In this document: positions 36,601 to 41,600 of the stretch, one piece after another
How the letters are laid out: every line of letters begins with the position of its first letter
How positions within the stretch are numbered: the stretch's first letter is position 1
Assembly: GCA_013396635.1 (NCBI GenBank)
Contig: WBMW01003259.1
Span: forward strand, 212,917-276,916
Source of the DNA: Penelope pileata
Taxonomy: Eukaryota; Chordata; Aves; Galliformes; Cracidae
Length of the DNA stretch: 64,000 nucleotides
Reading direction: 5' to 3'
Program-made: the position numbers and the translations under genes
Notes under the pieces: model-generated
What the model saw: the letters and a program-made list of their open reading frames with translations, nothing else
What the model was told of the DNA's origin: nothing
The model's database searches: none

Positions 36601-38611
36601 CTACATTGTTATTTATAATTGCACCACAATTCTATTGAGCTCTGAATTCTAAAATCAGATGATATCAGAAATTGCATTGCTATGTTTCCTTAGACTCCCT
36701 GATGTTGACTTTGCTATCGCTGTGAGGGGAGGTGGTAGAGCCTCGCTGATGCGCAGCACCTTGGTTAATCTGGCCGAGAGGTGAATAGACAGTGAATAGA
36801 CACAGTGAATAGGTGAATAGACAGCTCTGCGTGCAAGCAGTTTGTTAGGCTTCAGCCTCTCCTGCATTTACCCTGAGTGATGTTTTCAAGGGCAACTGCG
36901 GCTGCTAACATTTGCAATTATTTGGCCTCCTCCAGCCATTGGCATTCATGATGTATTGGCATAGAGCACTCATTGAGAGTATTTGTGCTCACCAAGGCCA
37001 TTGTGTAACACATGGTTACTGTGAATGGACAGCAAGCACCCTCCTTCCTCTTGCTGTTGCCTCTTTTTGCCAATCACTTAGCACTCTTCTTGCTGTGGTG
37101 ACAAGCTAGTACCAGACTGTTAATTCAGGGTATTTTTTCTCCTCTACTGTGATGATCACAATATTGATATAGAACTTGAAGCGGATTCTGATTCAGCATA
37201 TTGTATTTTTCTTCCCTTATGTGCAAGTCTGTTAGAATAGGCCTTCAGTGTTCATTTCCGAACTACTTATTTTACAACTTAGCAGTTAATACAGCTTGCA
37301 TCACGTAGATCTCATTCCCATTTGCACTGGAGACCCTGACACATTTCTAATACTGCAAAACAGCCATCACACAAAAGGACCAGTGGAAAGGGGAGCGTTT
37401 TTTGACTTTCATGACATCAGTTCGTAGACAAAGCTGCAGCAGTGTGGTGCTACAAGACGTTGTCCCCTATTTCCATTCTGGATATTCACATTGCATTTTA
37501 AGCGTGAGGCTAGACGTAGTGATATCCAGCTCTTTGTTGAAGGAGAATATGAATTATTATGCCAGGTAAGCTGCTGCAGTGAAAGACGAAAGAATTTGTA
37601 AGTGCTCTACCTATGCTGCTTGCCACGCGCTATAGGAAAGGTCACTGATACATTATCTTCAGGAAGCCCTGTTCTGTCTGCGTTGGGCTACAGGGTACCA
37701 TTTCCACTGTACATCTTTTTTTTTTTTTAATAACAACATTCAGAATAAAGATAAATGTTTTGCACAATACTGCCTTGGCCTGTCTAAGAATGATGCCCTG
37801 AATGTCACGTAGCTTGAACTGCTGTCACGTGCCTCCATGGCCAAAGACCTTGTTTCACATTTCTGGCATGTGTGCATCACTACTTGTCTTCTGTGCTCCC
37901 TAGGTACTAACCTGAGCTATGAGTGCTATCCTGAAAACGCATGCAAACAGAGATGTTTCTGTAGGTACAGCAAACATTTGCAAGAATGATTTAGAAGTGC
38001 GTGAGAGTATAGGTACAAACATAGAGGTATAATGTTGCAGGAGAGGAGAATCTCCTTGCAGATTTGGACAATTACATGGAAATGGCTATATGTGAGCCAG
38101 GTGAACGTGTCCTGTCAACAGTCCCTGGAAGCTATGAAGACAGCTGGCTGTAAAATAATTCTCATTTTAACAGGATATTGTCGAGTCAAATTCCCAACAC
38201 CCGTCACGCTAATGTCTGCAGGGATGCTACACTTTTATTTGAGAATTTGGACTGCGGCTCATAGACCTTTCCGTGAGAATCACCTGCCCCAAAAGGTGGA
38301 ATCAACGCTGTGTCACAGCTCTGTGCTTTCACATACGTTGGCTAATCTGCTTGACTGTTTTTGTACACCAGGAAAAGATTTAGAAATTGCAAAGCTTTTG
38401 TCTTTCACCTCTCCTTTTTTTAGCATTTGACTCCAAGAGAGAGAAGGAGCCTGGCATGGGAGTTGGATACATCATCCTTATCTTTATTGCTGTGTTTGGC
38501 TTTGTGCTGGGGGTTGTCAGCCTTGTCGTTTTCCAATATCAGCGAAAGATGGGAAGATACAACTTCAGAATCAAGTCTGATAACTTCAGCTACCAAGTGT
38601 TCTATGATTAG
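365..38611 (+). CDS. UMODL1: UMODL1 (uromodulin-like 1) gene, second to last coding exons
   Basis: This is a spliced gene with 21 coding exons in the window; exon numbers used below assume that only one coding exon (signal peptide) lies to the left. Joined exons: 365-607, 6604-6765, 7162-7268, 8588-8780, 9654-9791, 10535-10654, 12125-12379, 12849-12961, 14913-15132, 17999-18136, 19209-19934, 21582-21839, 22743-22855, 27127-27340, 28758-28895, 30521-30975, 31438-31580, 32443-32679, 33470-33629, 36163-36247, 38424-38611. All phases agree and the sum fits a reading of 1468 residues plus stop. Domain order (EMI, WAP, SEA, EGF, FN3, SEA, EGF, mucin linker, FN3, SEA, EGF, mucin linker, ZP, transmembrane helix) is that of UMODL1, and short stretches such as GGWIPW, CCEGYEQ, IPESSLYL and NFSYQVFY match what I know of the mammalian protein. 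UMODL1 is a type I membrane glycoprotein described from olfactory and vomeronasal neurons; its ZP domain is expected to support polymerisation. One in-frame TGA lies in the second FN3 exon. Expression in this species is unknown. Confidence 0.93.
2759..2776 (+). repeat. Poly(A) run
   Basis: A homopolymer of 18 A directly after TGGCTGTT. It could be the tail of an old retroposed copy, but no recognisable body precedes it, so it is listed only as low-complexity DNA. Confidence 0.8.
5241..5310. mobile_element. Probable hAT-type DNA transposon terminal fragment
   Basis: The stretch contains GTGGCCCAAGACAATTC, then GTGTGGCCCAGG and GCCAAAAGGTTGG. This series resembles, from memory, the terminal region of a widespread vertebrate hAT family whose ends read CAGGGGTGTCCAA on the other strand. 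The outermost bases are degraded and no second end or target-site duplication was found nearby. The assignment rests on recall of the consensus, not on an alignment. Confidence 0.4.
6329..6360 (+). repeat. CTGT tetranucleotide microsatellite
   Basis: About eight CTGT units with one interruption (CTGC), ending at GTACATC. It lies 240 bases upstream of the WAP exon. Confidence 0.9.
6604..6765 (+). CDS. UMODL1: UMODL1 exon 3: WAP-like domain
   Basis: The exon encodes a short Ser-rich bridge and then a WAP (four-disulfide core) domain: SRPGICP, YPCTF, AECPGLKKCC and GAGCVDP. Six cysteines are visible where a full WAP domain has eight; as far as I recall mammalian UMODL1 has the same reduced set, so this is not a local defect. 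The CC pair after PGLKK is the WAP hallmark. WAP domains are often protease inhibitors, but no inhibitory loop can be argued for here. The acceptor is TTTCTTAG at 6603 and the donor is G|GTATGT at 6766. Phase is 1 at both ends, and the first codon is split with the preceding exon. Confidence 0.9.
6766..7161 (+). other. UMODL1: UMODL1 intron 3
   Basis: Short GT-AG intron of 396 bases. Nothing else is recognisable in it. Confidence 0.75.
7162..7268 (+). CDS. UMODL1: UMODL1 exon 4: first SEA domain, N-terminal half
   Basis: The exon opens the first SEA module with WYNVTVLVKMDFNELN and continues through VDPLFLNHSRLLHSM. The alternating hydrophobic strand followed by an amphipathic helix is the usual start of a SEA domain. 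SEA domains are extracellular, lie near O-glycosylated regions and in some proteins self-cleave; I see no G|SVVV-type cleavage motif in this copy. Acceptor CACTTCAG precedes 7162 and the donor is ATG|GTACGT at 7269. Phase runs from 1 to 0, the same as exons 9 and 14, which begin the other two SEA copies. Confidence 0.9.
7269..8587 (+). other. UMODL1: UMODL1 intron 4
   Basis: GT-AG intron of about 1.3 kb with no clear mobile element or extra exon. Confidence 0.65.
8588..8780 (+). CDS. UMODL1: UMODL1 exon 5: first SEA domain, C-terminal half
   Basis: The exon completes SEA1. Visible segments are HHIQSNHVEIYAGTV, QVLIGLPQP and SSLKDIVKRVYEVIDTEV. The last one matches the SLLGDIAKRVYEVI-type helix of mammalian UMODL1. 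There is one N-glycosylation sequon (NAS). The acceptor is TTTTCCAG at 8580-8587. The donor is AAG|GTTACT at 8781, which departs from the GTAAGT consensus at +3 and +5. Phase is 0 at the start and 1 at the end. The following EGF exon completes the split codon as Asp. Confidence 0.88.
8781..9653 (+). other. UMODL1: UMODL1 intron 5
   Basis: GT-AG intron of 873 bases, AT-rich in the middle (about 9160-9250). No other feature recognised. Confidence 0.65.
9654..9791 (+). CDS. UMODL1: UMODL1 exon 6: EGF-like domain 1 (divergent)
   Basis: The exon starts with the calcium-binding EGF signature DVDEC, followed by NAC, NTCVNLEGHYSC. This gives four of six EGF cysteines. The fifth, normally in a C-x-C step after the aromatic residue, is replaced: the codon at 9740-9742 is CCT (Pro) in CSP. 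The sixth may be supplied by the end of the next exon (DAGC). The exon is 138 nt, exactly the length of the other two EGF exons, with phase 1 at both ends. The acceptor is TTCTTAG before 9654 and the donor is G|GTAAGG at 9792. The cysteine loss suggests a looser fold than EGF2 and EGF3. Confidence 0.88.
9792..10534 (+). other. UMODL1: UMODL1 intron 6
   Basis: GT-AG intron of 743 bases. Open frames in it are short and have no homology that I recognise. Confidence 0.65.
10535..10654 (+). CDS. UMODL1: UMODL1 exon 7: Ser/Asn-rich linker
   Basis: A 120-nt exon inferred from frame, phase and splice sites rather than homology. The acceptor is CTCCCTTAG (10526-10534) and the donor is CT|GTAAGT at 10655. 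Both phases are 1, so it fits exactly between EGF1 and FN3-1. It reads through about 40 codons without a stop, with AAS, NASSSSLSISNSS and TNQSTDAGC. It has three N-glycosylation sequons and many serines, and it ends in a cysteine that lines up with the last EGF cysteine (EDC) of the mammalian protein. In mammals, as I recall them, the linker here is much shorter. It occupies the same slot as the large mucin exon in the second module. Confidence 0.78.
10655..12124 (+). other. UMODL1: UMODL1 intron 7
   Basis: GT-AG intron of about 1.5 kb with a GC-richer central part (10850-11200). Overlapping open frames in several phases there show no domain and no splice support. The acceptor is unusual in having a weak pyrimidine tract (CTTCCTGGGATAG). 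Confidence 0.65.
12125..12379 (+). CDS. UMODL1: UMODL1 exon 8: fibronectin type III domain 1
   Basis: A complete FN3 domain is carried by one exon. It has the strand B tryptophan in NGFEMSWHV, the central FQVRVFKD strand, the conserved LEAG turn (VSGLEAGVMY) and the closing SVEISYETCG strand. One sequon (NHT) is visible. It is 255 nt long with phase 1 at both ends. The acceptor is GGGATAG before 12125 and the donor is G|GTAAAT at 12380. It is the counterpart of exon 13, and the comparison matters: the tryptophan in SWHV is the residue replaced by a stop codon in exon 13. Confidence 0.92.
12380..12848 (+). other. UMODL1: UMODL1 intron 8
   Basis: GT-AG intron of 469 bases. Nothing else recognised. 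Confidence 0.7.
12849..12961 (+). CDS. UMODL1: UMODL1 exon 9: second SEA domain, N-terminal half
   Basis: The exon encodes the opening strand and helix of SEA2: AKIFGVTVRILNYNFTEDL then SSAHEVFSRLLLME. The sequon NFT lies at the same place as a conserved sequon in mammals (NHNLTE). It is 113 nt long, the same as exon 14, with phase 1 to 0. The acceptor is TTGTACAG (12841-12848) and the donor is GAG|GTAATG at 12962. Confidence 0.9.
12962..14912 (+). other. UMODL1: UMODL1 intron 9
   Basis: GT-AG intron of about 2 kb. It contains a T-rich run near 13358-13370 and no identifiable mobile element. Confidence 0.65.
14913..15132 (+). CDS. UMODL1: UMODL1 exon 10: second SEA domain, C-terminal half
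   Basis: The exon completes SEA2 with FPPNISALHESGKLKVQ, the strong strand LQAGSIIVRLRIAVQDP, and VSTFAPVLSYLYNGS. GSIIVRL is the place where self-cleaving SEA domains carry G|SVVV; the match is suggestive only. Three sequons are visible (NIS, NGS, NST). The acceptor is CTCTATTCAG before 14913 and the donor is AAG|GTAATT at 15133. Phase is 0 to 1. Confidence 0.91.
15133..17998 (+). other. UMODL1: UMODL1 intron 10
   Basis: GT-AG intron of about 2.9 kb. It has a small imperfect repeat of GACTTAAG-type units near 16497-16520 and otherwise ordinary unique sequence. Confidence 0.65.
17999..18136 (+). CDS. UMODL1: UMODL1 exon 11: EGF-like domain 2
   Basis: A complete calcium-binding EGF domain is encoded: DWDEC, NDC, ADCINLVGSYLCRC and RNCEG, giving all six cysteines. 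The DxDEC start and the aromatic residue before the fourth cysteine are the calcium-binding signature. The exon is 138 nt with phase 1 at both ends. The acceptor is GTCTTACAG before 17999 and the donor is G|GTGAGC at 18137. The frame has no in-frame start codon of its own and is easy to miss by open-frame scanning; it was found by splice phase and motif. Confidence 0.93.
18137..19208 (+). other. UMODL1: UMODL1 intron 11, hosting a mariner copy
   Basis: GT-AG intron of 1072 bases. Slightly more than half of it is the mariner-like element at 18298-18853; the rest is unremarkable. Confidence 0.75.
18298..18853 (-). mobile_element. Mariner-like element with terminal inverted repeats (Galluhop-like deletion derivative)
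   Basis: The two ends form inverted repeats of about 28 bases: the left end (TACATAGGTTGCTTTGAAAG onward, to the GCCTCC block) pairs with the reverse complement of the right end with about six mismatches. The element is flanked by TA on both sides (18296-18297 and 18854-18855), as expected for Tc1/mariner insertion. On the minus strand the interior reads MKQRCGTEFLHEEKMAPTDI and then HGRLLNIDGDETVAVSTVRG, which resembles the helix-turn-helix start of mariner transposases. The copy is about 556 bp, less than half of a full mariner, and lacks the catalytic DDD region, so it cannot be autonomous. The sequence looks like the chicken Galluhop family from memory. Confidence 0.8.
19209..19934 (+). 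CDS. UMODL1: UMODL1 exon 12: mucin-like Ser/Thr/Pro/Ala linker
   Basis: One long exon of 726 nt (242 codons) is open throughout and starts GEIVSPLTETM, directly after the EGF2 sequence CEG, as in mammals (CEGDLVSP-type join). It is rich in Ser, Thr, Pro, Ala and Gly, with no cysteine and no predicted fold, so it should be a heavily O-glycosylated spacer. Three N-glycosylation sequons are present (NQT, NSS, NYT). The acceptor is GTTGCAG before 19209 and the donor is ACA|GTGAGT at 19935. Phase is 1 at both ends. Only the first residues are recognisably conserved with mammals; the rest evolves freely, as is usual for mucin linkers. Base composition is GC-richer than the flanking introns. Confidence 0.92.
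19935..21581 (+). other. UMODL1: UMODL1 intron 12
   Basis: GT-AG intron of about 1.65 kb. The pyrimidine-rich part at 20640-20960 gives open frames on both strands but no domain. A strong pyrimidine tract (TTTCTTTTTTCTTCTAG) ends it. Confidence 0.65.
21582..21839 (+). CDS. UMODL1: UMODL1 exon 13: fibronectin type III domain 2, interrupted by TGA
   Basis: The exon has good splice signals (acceptor TTTTCTTCTAG, donor G|GTAACG at 21840) and phase 1 at both ends. Its frame gives RIIVTNMTRTNFVIK, then TGA at 21644-21646, then continues SIESMQSPAFPLLML and, further on, VSGLELSVLYTLEISTEICG to the end. Both sides align with FN3-2 of mammals (IGRIMVSNVTSTGFHLAW before; SGLEPGVLHLVEI after), so no frame is lost. 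The TGA stands at the conserved FN3 tryptophan, seen as W in exon 8 (SWHV), and differs from TGG by one base. Read literally, the protein stops after 826 in-window residues and loses SEA3, EGF3, ZP and the membrane anchor. It may be a real allele, a fixed loss, a skipped exon or an assembly error. Confidence 0.85.
21840..22742 (+). other. UMODL1: UMODL1 intron 13
   Basis: GT-AG intron of 903 bases with a short tandem repeat at 21989-22044 close to the donor. Confidence 0.7.
21989..22044 (+). repeat. 22-bp tandem repeat, about 2.5 copies
   Basis: Unit one begins AATTGGAAGGCAGCATGG (21989-22010), unit two begins ACTTGGAAAGCAGCATGG (22011-22032), and a partial third follows to 22044. Two full units differ at two positions. 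Confidence 0.8.
22743..22855 (+). CDS. UMODL1: UMODL1 exon 14: third SEA domain, N-terminal half
   Basis: The exon encodes LNGMVRITNVKYSPGF, then SNASSEEYRDFAQLFVDE. This matches mammalian UMODL1 at the NASSQEYRDF block. It carries one sequon (NAS). It is 113 nt, phase 1 to 0, the same as exon 9. The acceptor is ACTCTTCAG before 22743 and the donor is GAA|GTAAGT at 22856. It lies downstream of the TGA in exon 13 yet is clearly still under coding constraint, since the frame, glycosylation site and splice sites are kept. Confidence 0.92.
22856..27126 (+). other. UMODL1: UMODL1 intron 14, about 4.3 kb
   Basis: GT-AG intron. It holds an A-run at about 25565-25577, a GC-richer segment (25750-26700) with overlapping spurious open frames, and a CR1 3' end at 26721-26824. 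Confidence 0.65.
26721..26824 (+). mobile_element. CR1 LINE 3' end
   Basis: The stretch carries the usual CR1 tail: TTAGGGATATGGTTTAG, then GTTGGACTTGATGATCTTAG, then CCATCC and the terminal GATTCTATGATTCTGTG octamer repeats. CR1 copies are strongly 5' truncated, so only about 100 bases remain. The left boundary is approximate. Confidence 0.82.
27127..27340 (+). CDS. UMODL1: UMODL1 exon 15: third SEA domain, C-terminal half
   Basis: The exon completes SEA3: QQMDAGLIRVLITAITNGST, then VVSFHLLIAEDVDIYY and ITAFRDAFERSSYF. The segments QHMDAG and TNGSIVVEFHLLI of mammals are easily matched. It carries one sequon (NGS). The acceptor is TCATTCCAG before 27127 and the donor is G|GTAAGG at 27341. 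Phase is 0 to 1. A perfect donor hexamer GTAAGT also sits inside the exon at 27220-27225 within the codons for VVS. Confidence 0.92.
27341..28757 (+). other. UMODL1: UMODL1 intron 15
   Basis: GT-AG intron of about 1.4 kb. No mobile element or extra exon recognised. The acceptor CACCCAACAG has a rather weak pyrimidine tract. Confidence 0.65.
28758..28895 (+). CDS. UMODL1: UMODL1 exon 16: EGF-like domain 3
   Basis: A full calcium-binding EGF domain is encoded: DYDEC, DDC, ASCYNTLGFYQCSC and RSCEG-type end, with six cysteines. NTLGxFxCxC matches the mammalian protein directly. The exon is 138 nt with phase 1 at both ends. The acceptor is CCCAACAG before 28758. The expected donor position reads GAAG|GCAATT at 28896, that is GC instead of GT. 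The next exon joins in the right phase (E-A-F-P), so I take this as a GC-AG intron rather than a missing exon end. Confidence 0.9.
28896..30520 (+). other. UMODL1: UMODL1 intron 16, apparent GC-AG intron
   Basis: The intron starts GCAATTTTTTTTATTATTA and ends ACTCTTCAG. No GT within the first 30 bases would keep the frame and the EGF end. An AT-rich stretch and no identified mobile element fill it. Confidence 0.7.
30521..30975 (+). CDS. UMODL1: UMODL1 exon 17: mucin-like linker and start of the ZP domain
   Basis: The first half (to about 30775) is a Ser/Thr/Pro linker (TSLETSTYVSS, SSSVVLPPLTM). The second half begins the ZP-N subdomain: VKVFCEIEKIVLAIQKGFL, IPESSLYLGEPLCNVSSSNG, and AGWSECGT. 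Three ZP-N cysteines are visible. The ZP part is among the best conserved segments of the gene. Two sequons lie close together (NVS, NGT). The acceptor is ACTCTTCAG before 30521 and the donor is ACC|GTAAGT at 30976. Phase is 1 to 0. ZP domains polymerise into extracellular filaments or matrices; ZP-N carries the polymerisation function. Confidence 0.94.
30976..31437 (+). other. UMODL1: UMODL1 intron 17
   Basis: GT-AG intron of 462 bases with nothing else recognised. Confidence 0.7.
31438..31580 (+). CDS. UMODL1: UMODL1 exon 18: ZP domain, end of ZP-N
   Basis: The exon encodes NVTNTVVKTILRND, then GVIHHLKVASPIHCVFQNN and LLTSSGYNAEG. The NDxxxxGxIHHLKxxSPIxCxFQNxLLTSSG series is very close to mammalian UMODL1. 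One sequon (NVT) and the fourth ZP cysteine are present. The acceptor is GTGTTCCAG before 31438 and the donor is GG|GTAAGG at 31581. Phase is 0 to 2. Confidence 0.93.
31581..32442 (+). other. UMODL1: UMODL1 intron 18
   Basis: GT-AG intron of 862 bases with a T-run at 31743-31752. No other feature recognised. Confidence 0.65.
32443..32679 (+). CDS. UMODL1: UMODL1 exon 19: ZP domain, linker and start of ZP-C
   Basis: The exon reads VYTIFEDLHGSGHFRTEMQ, LFIGNSPIPKNFSVSASDD and LKVVLTDCWATPTNNS, then DPLSFAFINN. TDCWATP is a ZP-domain hallmark. Sequons NFS and NNS are present. The acceptor is GTTGTTTCAG before 32443 and the donor is CAG|GTACAG at 32680. Phase is 2 to 2: the AG at the end combines with T of the next exon to give Ser. 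Confidence 0.93.
32680..33469 (+). other. UMODL1: UMODL1 intron 19
   Basis: GT-AG intron of 790 bases with no other recognised feature. Confidence 0.65.
33470..33629 (+). CDS. UMODL1: UMODL1 exon 20: ZP-C subdomain
   Basis: The exon encodes CPIPNTYTTLLENGNSS, then AQFKLKIFSFVNNSVVYLHC and KIRICMETPGSTCRT. Four ZP-C cysteines and the FxFxNxSxVYLHCxxxxC core are all present; this is the most typical part of a ZP domain. Sequons NSS and NNS are visible. The acceptor is CTTTTCAG before 33470 and the donor is ACG|GTAAGG at 33630. Phase is 2 to 0. Confidence 0.94.
33630..36162 (+). other. UMODL1: UMODL1 intron 20
   Basis: GT-AG intron of about 2.5 kb. It has an AAT trinucleotide run at 34316-34333, a T-run near 34420-34432 and an AAAT-rich patch near 34622-34650. 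Confidence 0.65.
34316..34333 (+). repeat. AAT trinucleotide microsatellite
   Basis: Six uninterrupted AAT units inside intron 20. Confidence 0.85.
36163..36247 (+). CDS. UMODL1: UMODL1 exon 21: end of ZP-C and juxtamembrane segment
   Basis: A short exon of 85 nt reads RCRAVRSLKTGDVIATHRTS and then WGPLCKSA. The WGPL motif and the spacing match the mammalian end of the ZP region (HQMSWGPL). The acceptor is ATTGTTGCAG before 36163 and the donor is G|GTGAGT at 36248. Phase is 0 to 1. The sequence RAVR (36169-36180) fits a minimal R-x-x-R furin motif placed where ZP proteins are usually cleaved, between ZP-C and the membrane anchor. Splice and phase evidence is good, but conservation is lower than in the neighbouring exons. 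Confidence 0.86.
36248..38423 (+). other. UMODL1: UMODL1 intron 21
   Basis: GT-AG intron of about 2.2 kb with a GTGAATAGACA tandem patch at 36781-36823 and a T-run at 37709-37728. Confidence 0.65.
36781..36823 (+). repeat. GTGAATAG-type short tandem repeat
   Basis: Four imperfect units of GTGAATAGACA with differing spacers. Confidence 0.7.
38424..38611 (+). CDS. UMODL1: UMODL1 last coding exon: transmembrane helix and cytoplasmic tail
   Basis: The exon begins with a charged stretch (DSKREKEPGMG). A hydrophobic helix of about 23 residues follows (38465-38533: GYIILIFIAVFGFVLGV and SLVVF), then the positive stop-transfer QYQRK and a 20-residue tail ending NFSYQVFYD. The stop TAG is at 38609-38611. 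The tail YNFxIxSxNFSYQVFY is almost the same as in mammals, so it is under constraint. It contains YQVF (38591-38602), which fits the YxxPhi sorting motif. The acceptor is TCCTTTTTTTAG before 38424. The orientation is type I: long extracellular part, short cytosolic tail. Confidence 0.95.
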
Positions 38612-38648
38612 CGATTTCCAAGTCACCAAATGTAACTATTGGATCATG
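38612..38648 (+). other. UMODL1: Start of UMODL1 3' UTR with possible splice donor
   Basis: The 3' UTR follows the TAG. ATG|GTAAGT at 38649 is a perfect donor hexamer, and a strong acceptor (CTGTTTTCAG) ends at 38808. A 160-base 3' UTR intron is therefore possible; it would lie 37 bases after the stop, too close to provoke nonsense-mediated decay. Confidence 0.35.
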
Positions 38649-41600
38649 GTAAGTTACTTTCTTTAGCTGTTTAGTTCTTCTTCAAATGGTTAAATACTTG
38701 CAGGTGAACATCCTCTGTTTAATGGTATTTAAACCTCCTGTCTTGTTTTCTCTGGGTGAAGATCATAGAAGTAAGGATGAAATTCTTACTATTCTTGTCT
38801 GTTTTCAGATGCTGAAGACTGTGGAGGAGGATGATAGCCTCCTCTTTCTCATCTTCCTTCACGCCTTCAGTCTCAGTCACTTGTCACTTTTGAAGTGCAG
38901 CAATTACCGTTTCCACAGAAAGTGGAAATCCCTTTCAGTTTTGGATCATGGATGAGTATAATAGAGGAGGGAAACTTTGCCACTCCCTTTATAAGTCTGC
39001 TTCAGAAGTTGTCCCTTTCTGAAGGAGCTTGGGTTTCATTTTATTTCTCCAAGGGGGCTATTTTCCAAAAAAATGGTGGGATATTAGACATAAATAACTG
39101 TAAATGTCGATAATGCGCAAGAGGGATTTGCAAGCACCTGCAGGGAGTCTGTAAAGACAGCTGTGAGGAGTGTTAACCATGATAACAAGTTCTGCCTCTG
39201 CAATTTTGGAATTTAACACTGTTCCAGAATGCCGTAGGATTCAGCACTTTTTCTGTAAAATCTAGCTGCTCACAACAGTTTGTATGTTCATGCCTGTAAG
39301 AGCAGAAAAGAGTGGTGAGAAAGATGGCTTGCTGAAAAATAATACCTAACATTGCTTCATAACTCACGGCTGTTTACTGTGGATCTGGTTGCATTTTCTT
39401 CTTGGGCAGGGGCTTATGTGACATTGTCACCACAGTTAGTGAGTGACTCTTTCCCGATGGAGGTCTCATACACAACAACGCAGCTGCCATGACCACAACG
39501 AATTCACTAGACTCATCATGATGGTATTTGCAGATAACACAGTTTGCTTCACTGAGTACAGTGACTCTCAACCTACATGGCAGGGAGAAAGCAGGGAAGG
39601 CTGTACCCCAGCTACCTGCTTGTAGAACATCGAATAGTCTCCACTACCTCTATTTCCCCTAGGCTTATAGTACAGCAACAACCTTCTGTAGTCATCTGTG
39701 AGCAGATTCTGAGAGACCTCTGTAGGGGGTGGTGATGCTCTGATTGCTTCCCAAAGGCTGGGCAGGCTGGCCAGCCCAGAGCCCAAAGGGAAGGTAACTT
39801 CCCTTCCAGCAGCTGTGCAGTTCCACCAGTGACGCAGGTCCCGTAACCCAGCACAAAGGGTATATCTAGGTCCACTAAACTAAAACTTACGTATGAAGCC
39901 TCTGAGTCTTTCCACAGAGAGAAGAGTTGCTTGTCTTCACTCATTTCGTTCTCTTGAGTGGCCATGAGTGATTGCAACATTCAATATCAACGACAATTAC
40001 AGAGTTGTGCAATGACATTGTAGCGTAAAGGATATTTTCAGGCTCATAACACACATAATCAGCATGCTGGAGTCTCAGACAATGTCTCCTTTTGGATGCC
40101 AGAACAACTCAGCTCCTCTTCCCTACACTTCACTTTCTTTGCACATTCCTTGCATTTCTCAATCGTGATTTTTTAATTTTTTTTATTTTTTTATTTTTTT
40201 CTGGTTGGATCATGTCTCACTGCAGAGACTTGCAGCTTGTCGTTATTGCACATTTGTCATTCATTACTCCTCGTGATGGTGGCCACAAATGATTGCAACA
40301 CTGGCTCTTAATGTCACGAGTAAAAGGCTTCTGTATTCCTCTTTTTGTTTTGTTTTGGTAGCAATTTGGCTTTTCCCTAATGTTTAAAGAACTATTTGTG
40401 AATGCAACTCCAGGTTGAAGTGAACTTCTTTGGCAGTTTTTCCATGGAAAAAAATACAAGAGAAAAAGGAAAGACTTCATGGTTTTCTATTCATATTCCA
40501 AGGCTTGGCTTTCCCACTGTGCCACGTTGCAGTTTTCCCCTCTCAGCACCATTTGTGCCATTGCTACACACAAGCTACATGTTTCTCTAAATACTTCAGG
40601 AAGTAAATAAGCAAAACATTAGAGAATTCATTTTCATTTTGTTATTCACTATTTACTTAAGGTGAGGTTGAAACCTTGAGCTGCAGCAGCGTTGAAGACC
40701 TAACCGTGCAACGCCTTAGGTATACAGAAGCCAGAGAACAAGGACTCAATTTACCACCGAATAAAGAAAATGCCTCGTGAGCATGCACCTTAACCTGCTC
40801 CATGTATTCTTCAGCACGAGCTTTGAAGTTTGACTGTAAATTCTTTAATTGATAAGGGCTTAGTGAAAAAATAAAAGAACTACTTTTTGCCCCTGGAAAT
40901 CCCTATTTTGCCAGATAACTCCATCGCTATCTACTCTCTCTGTTTAATTAGACCAGAGTGATTGTGCAGCTGAGGTACAGAGTGTGCTGCCTAAGTGAAG
41001 TGAGAGCACTCCAGCCACAACAGAGTAGATGTAAATCTGAGCCATACTTTGTGTGGCTGCAAGACCCTACCAATACTGCAGCAACAAAGGTTTAGTTGCT
41101 GCGCTCCATCGAGTACCACAACAATCTGTTCAGCTGGGTAAACTGGAACAAAAATATTTTCAACCTAGCAAGCAGCTCTTGCAGGACTCTTCAGTGGGTG
41201 TTTTGGAAGATGGAGAGTAAAGCAGTGTGGTCACTTGTCCCCACAACTGCCAGGCTCTGTTTGCTACCTGCACACCTCCTGCCCAGTGGCGGTGGCTGCT
41301 GTGTGGGCATCAGAGTAATTCAGACATTTGCTGTGAACAAGCTAATCCCTCTCAAAGTTCAACAGACACCTTTATAAACAGCTCTCTGGTGGAAACTGGC
41401 CATGAGTTTGAACTCACAACTGCTCTTAGCAGCCATAGCATTTGGGTACAGATTTGTTGGTACAGCATAGCACTGAAAATTTGCTTGTCCAGCTCCTTAA
41501 TCCAATTTCTGTCAGGTACTAAGATTACTGGGTAAAGAATTTGGCCTATGCTTTGCAAAAGGCTAAACTGGTTGATATTACAGGTTATACATACCCTTAA

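Noticed and set aside
37501..37565. Possible small exon ending at a GTAAGC donor (TATGCCAG|GTAAGC)
   Set aside because: It would have to sit between exons 21 and 22, where the phase already fits; no acceptor with a good tract precedes it and no family residue is expected there.
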